From contig CAJNDS010002092.1 in the NCBI GenBank assembly GCA_905221605.1, positions 479,428 through 543,427 of the forward strand: a DNA stretch of 64,000 nt, read 5' to 3'. The translations under genes were made by a program, and so were the position numbers. The stretch is from Symbiodinium natans (taxonomy: Eukaryota; Sar; Dinophyceae; Suessiales; Symbiodiniaceae). The notes beneath the pieces were generated by a model. That model did not search any database, had not been told where the DNA came from, and saw only the letters and a list, made by a program, of their open reading frames with translations. Of this stretch, positions 62,821 through 64,000 are shown one piece after another (position 1 is the first letter of the stretch; each line of letters opens with the position of its first letter).

Positions 62821-63263
62821 AAACCCTACATCCAAGTTCTCCCAGCCCAAGGCAGGCTCAGCTTGCCGAACTCTGTGGCTTACTTGGGTATATGTGGGGG
62901 TTTACCAAAAGGGGGGGGGGTACCCGTTTTGGGGGGTTCGTATTATCAGGATTCTACCATTTGGGGGTATATCAAGGGGTACCCCTCTTCGGGGAAATGC
63001 CCGTATTAGCGGCTCATGTGTGGAAGGTTCGAGAGGCAGTTCCGTGTTTCCGCGAGTCCCCCCCTCCCCCCCCCCATCTACGCCATCATAACCCTAAACC
63101 CTAAACCCTAAACCCTAAACCCTAAACCCTAAACCCTAAACCCTAAACCCTAAACCCTAAACCCTAAACCCTAAACCCGGCACCCGAACCCTGATCCATT
63201 ATAAGCCCGGCCAAGCAGAGGCCAGGGCATCAACGTAAATGATTTGCGTGCGAGACTCCAGCA
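62821..63263. repeat. Unique DNA and CCCTAAA array
   Basis: 62890-63060 resembles a degraded element of the GGGGTACCC type. A clean CCCTAAA array lies at 63090-63178. No exon is claimed. Confidence 0.6.
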
Positions 63264-63377
63264 CTTGGAGGTTCATGGGTAGTTATAAGTGGGGTTTTAA
63301 TTTTGTGGTAGCTACACTTATATAACCCTGTTTAGCGTACTTACAACCTTGCTTATAACTACCCATGAACCTCCAAG
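63264..63377. repeat. Family A inverted-repeat element, best copy
   Basis: Left end CTTGGAGGTTCATGGGTAGT followed by TATAAG. Right end CTTATAACTACCCATGAACC followed by TCCAAG. The 26-bp ends are a perfect inverted repeat. 114 bp with a T/A-rich centre and no coding capacity: MITE-like. Confidence 0.85.
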
Positions 63378-64000
63378 CAAGCCCACATCAAACTTTCCAT
63401 CGGCAACCCTCAGCCCTAAACCTCTCGAAGGTCCCTCCAGTGGCCTGTGCGTGCCCTTGCCGACACAGATCGAAGGAAAGGGGCGGGTGGGGTCGGTGTT
63501 AGCATTTTTTTCTTCTCTTTTTCTTCTCCGGGGTTTTTGTATGAAGTCGCCCATTGACTTTGATGATTGTCGCAGTTGTAGGGTTGAGGGCTTCACCTTT
63601 TGGGCATCTCAAGCTTCTGTTCAAGGGGGTCGGCTTGCGGCTTCGGGGATTAAGGTCCCAGAAGCGACAGGCCCCCAGCTTGAAGCCCCAAAAGGGAGCC
63701 GCAAAAAGGACCCCGAATCCCAACACCCTCAACACCTCACAGAAGTGAGGGTTCACCCAGCATAGCCCTAAACCTTAAACTTACCCTAACCCTAAACCCT
63801 TGGCCCTAAATTCTTCATCAGCCGCACATGCCTCCTGCTTCGGGGTCCCGGCTTTGTGTTGGTGGCTTCGGGTGTGGGGTCTACTTGGAGGTTCATGGAT
63901 GGTTTAGCTTTTTTTTGCTTTGAAGCTTTAACCAGATGTAGCTGTAGGTACCTTGCCTGTCACCTTCTCATCCGTGCCTGTCCCTAAACCCCAGACCCTG
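63378..64000 (+). other. Unique DNA at the window end
   Basis: A 138-codon plus-strand frame (63349-63765) and overlapping minus-strand frames show no recognisable domain. CCCTAAA-like repeats lie at 63764-63800. A left-end fragment of family A (CTTGGAGGTTCATGGATGG) is at 63883. Confidence 0.45.

Overview
The window looks like nuclear DNA of a dinoflagellate; the genus cannot be fixed from sequence alone. Three observations support this. Two complete Mei2-type RRM genes have GC-AG as well as GT-AG introns, and most inferred acceptors here read AG|G. All recognisable coding pieces lie on the plus strand. Arabidopsis-type telomeric heptamers (TTTAGGG/CCCTAAA) are scattered over the whole 64 kb rather than confined to an end. 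No rRNA, tRNA, CRISPR array or prokaryotic operon was seen.

Layout. From 1 to about 31.3 kb and again from 36 to 49 kb and 58 to 64 kb, the DNA has one repeated architecture: a CCCTAAA array, then a short (30-170 bp) GC-rich island that reads as an exon (acceptor AG|, open frame, donor GT/GC/GA), then a TTTAGGG array. The introns therefore begin with G-strand telomeric repeats and end with C-strand repeats. In a plus-strand transcript these would be complementary and could pair, bringing the two splice sites together. In many exons the donor is the telomeric repeat itself (G|GTTTAG). One intron candidate, 42 bp at 11043-11084, consists only of six heptamers. A chain of three exons at 24369-25179 stays in frame across two introns that are almost entirely telomeric arrays. 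Between arrays lie several small dispersed inverted-repeat elements (here called families A-H); some have target duplications and some start exactly where an exon ends.

31.6-35.9 kb holds a tandem duplication of a four-exon Mei2-like RNA-binding protein gene (279 aa each, six substitutions). Its third intron has been filled by different microsatellites in the two copies. 49.08-49.5 kb is a 20-bp minisatellite. 49,725-55,683 is a nearly complete but frameshifted non-LTR retrotransposon (ORF1, APE-type endonuclease, reverse transcriptase with YVDD, zinc knuckles). It is bounded by a 14-bp direct repeat and ends in a hairpin rather than poly(A). 56.9-57.8 kb has a frame-broken ASCH-domain segment and another coding remnant.

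How it fits together: the exon islands probably belong to several large plus-strand genes whose products I mostly cannot name. The telomeric arrays and the small inverted-repeat elements behave like intron-forming or intron-invading sequence. Exon boundaries given here are inferred by eye and need transcript support.
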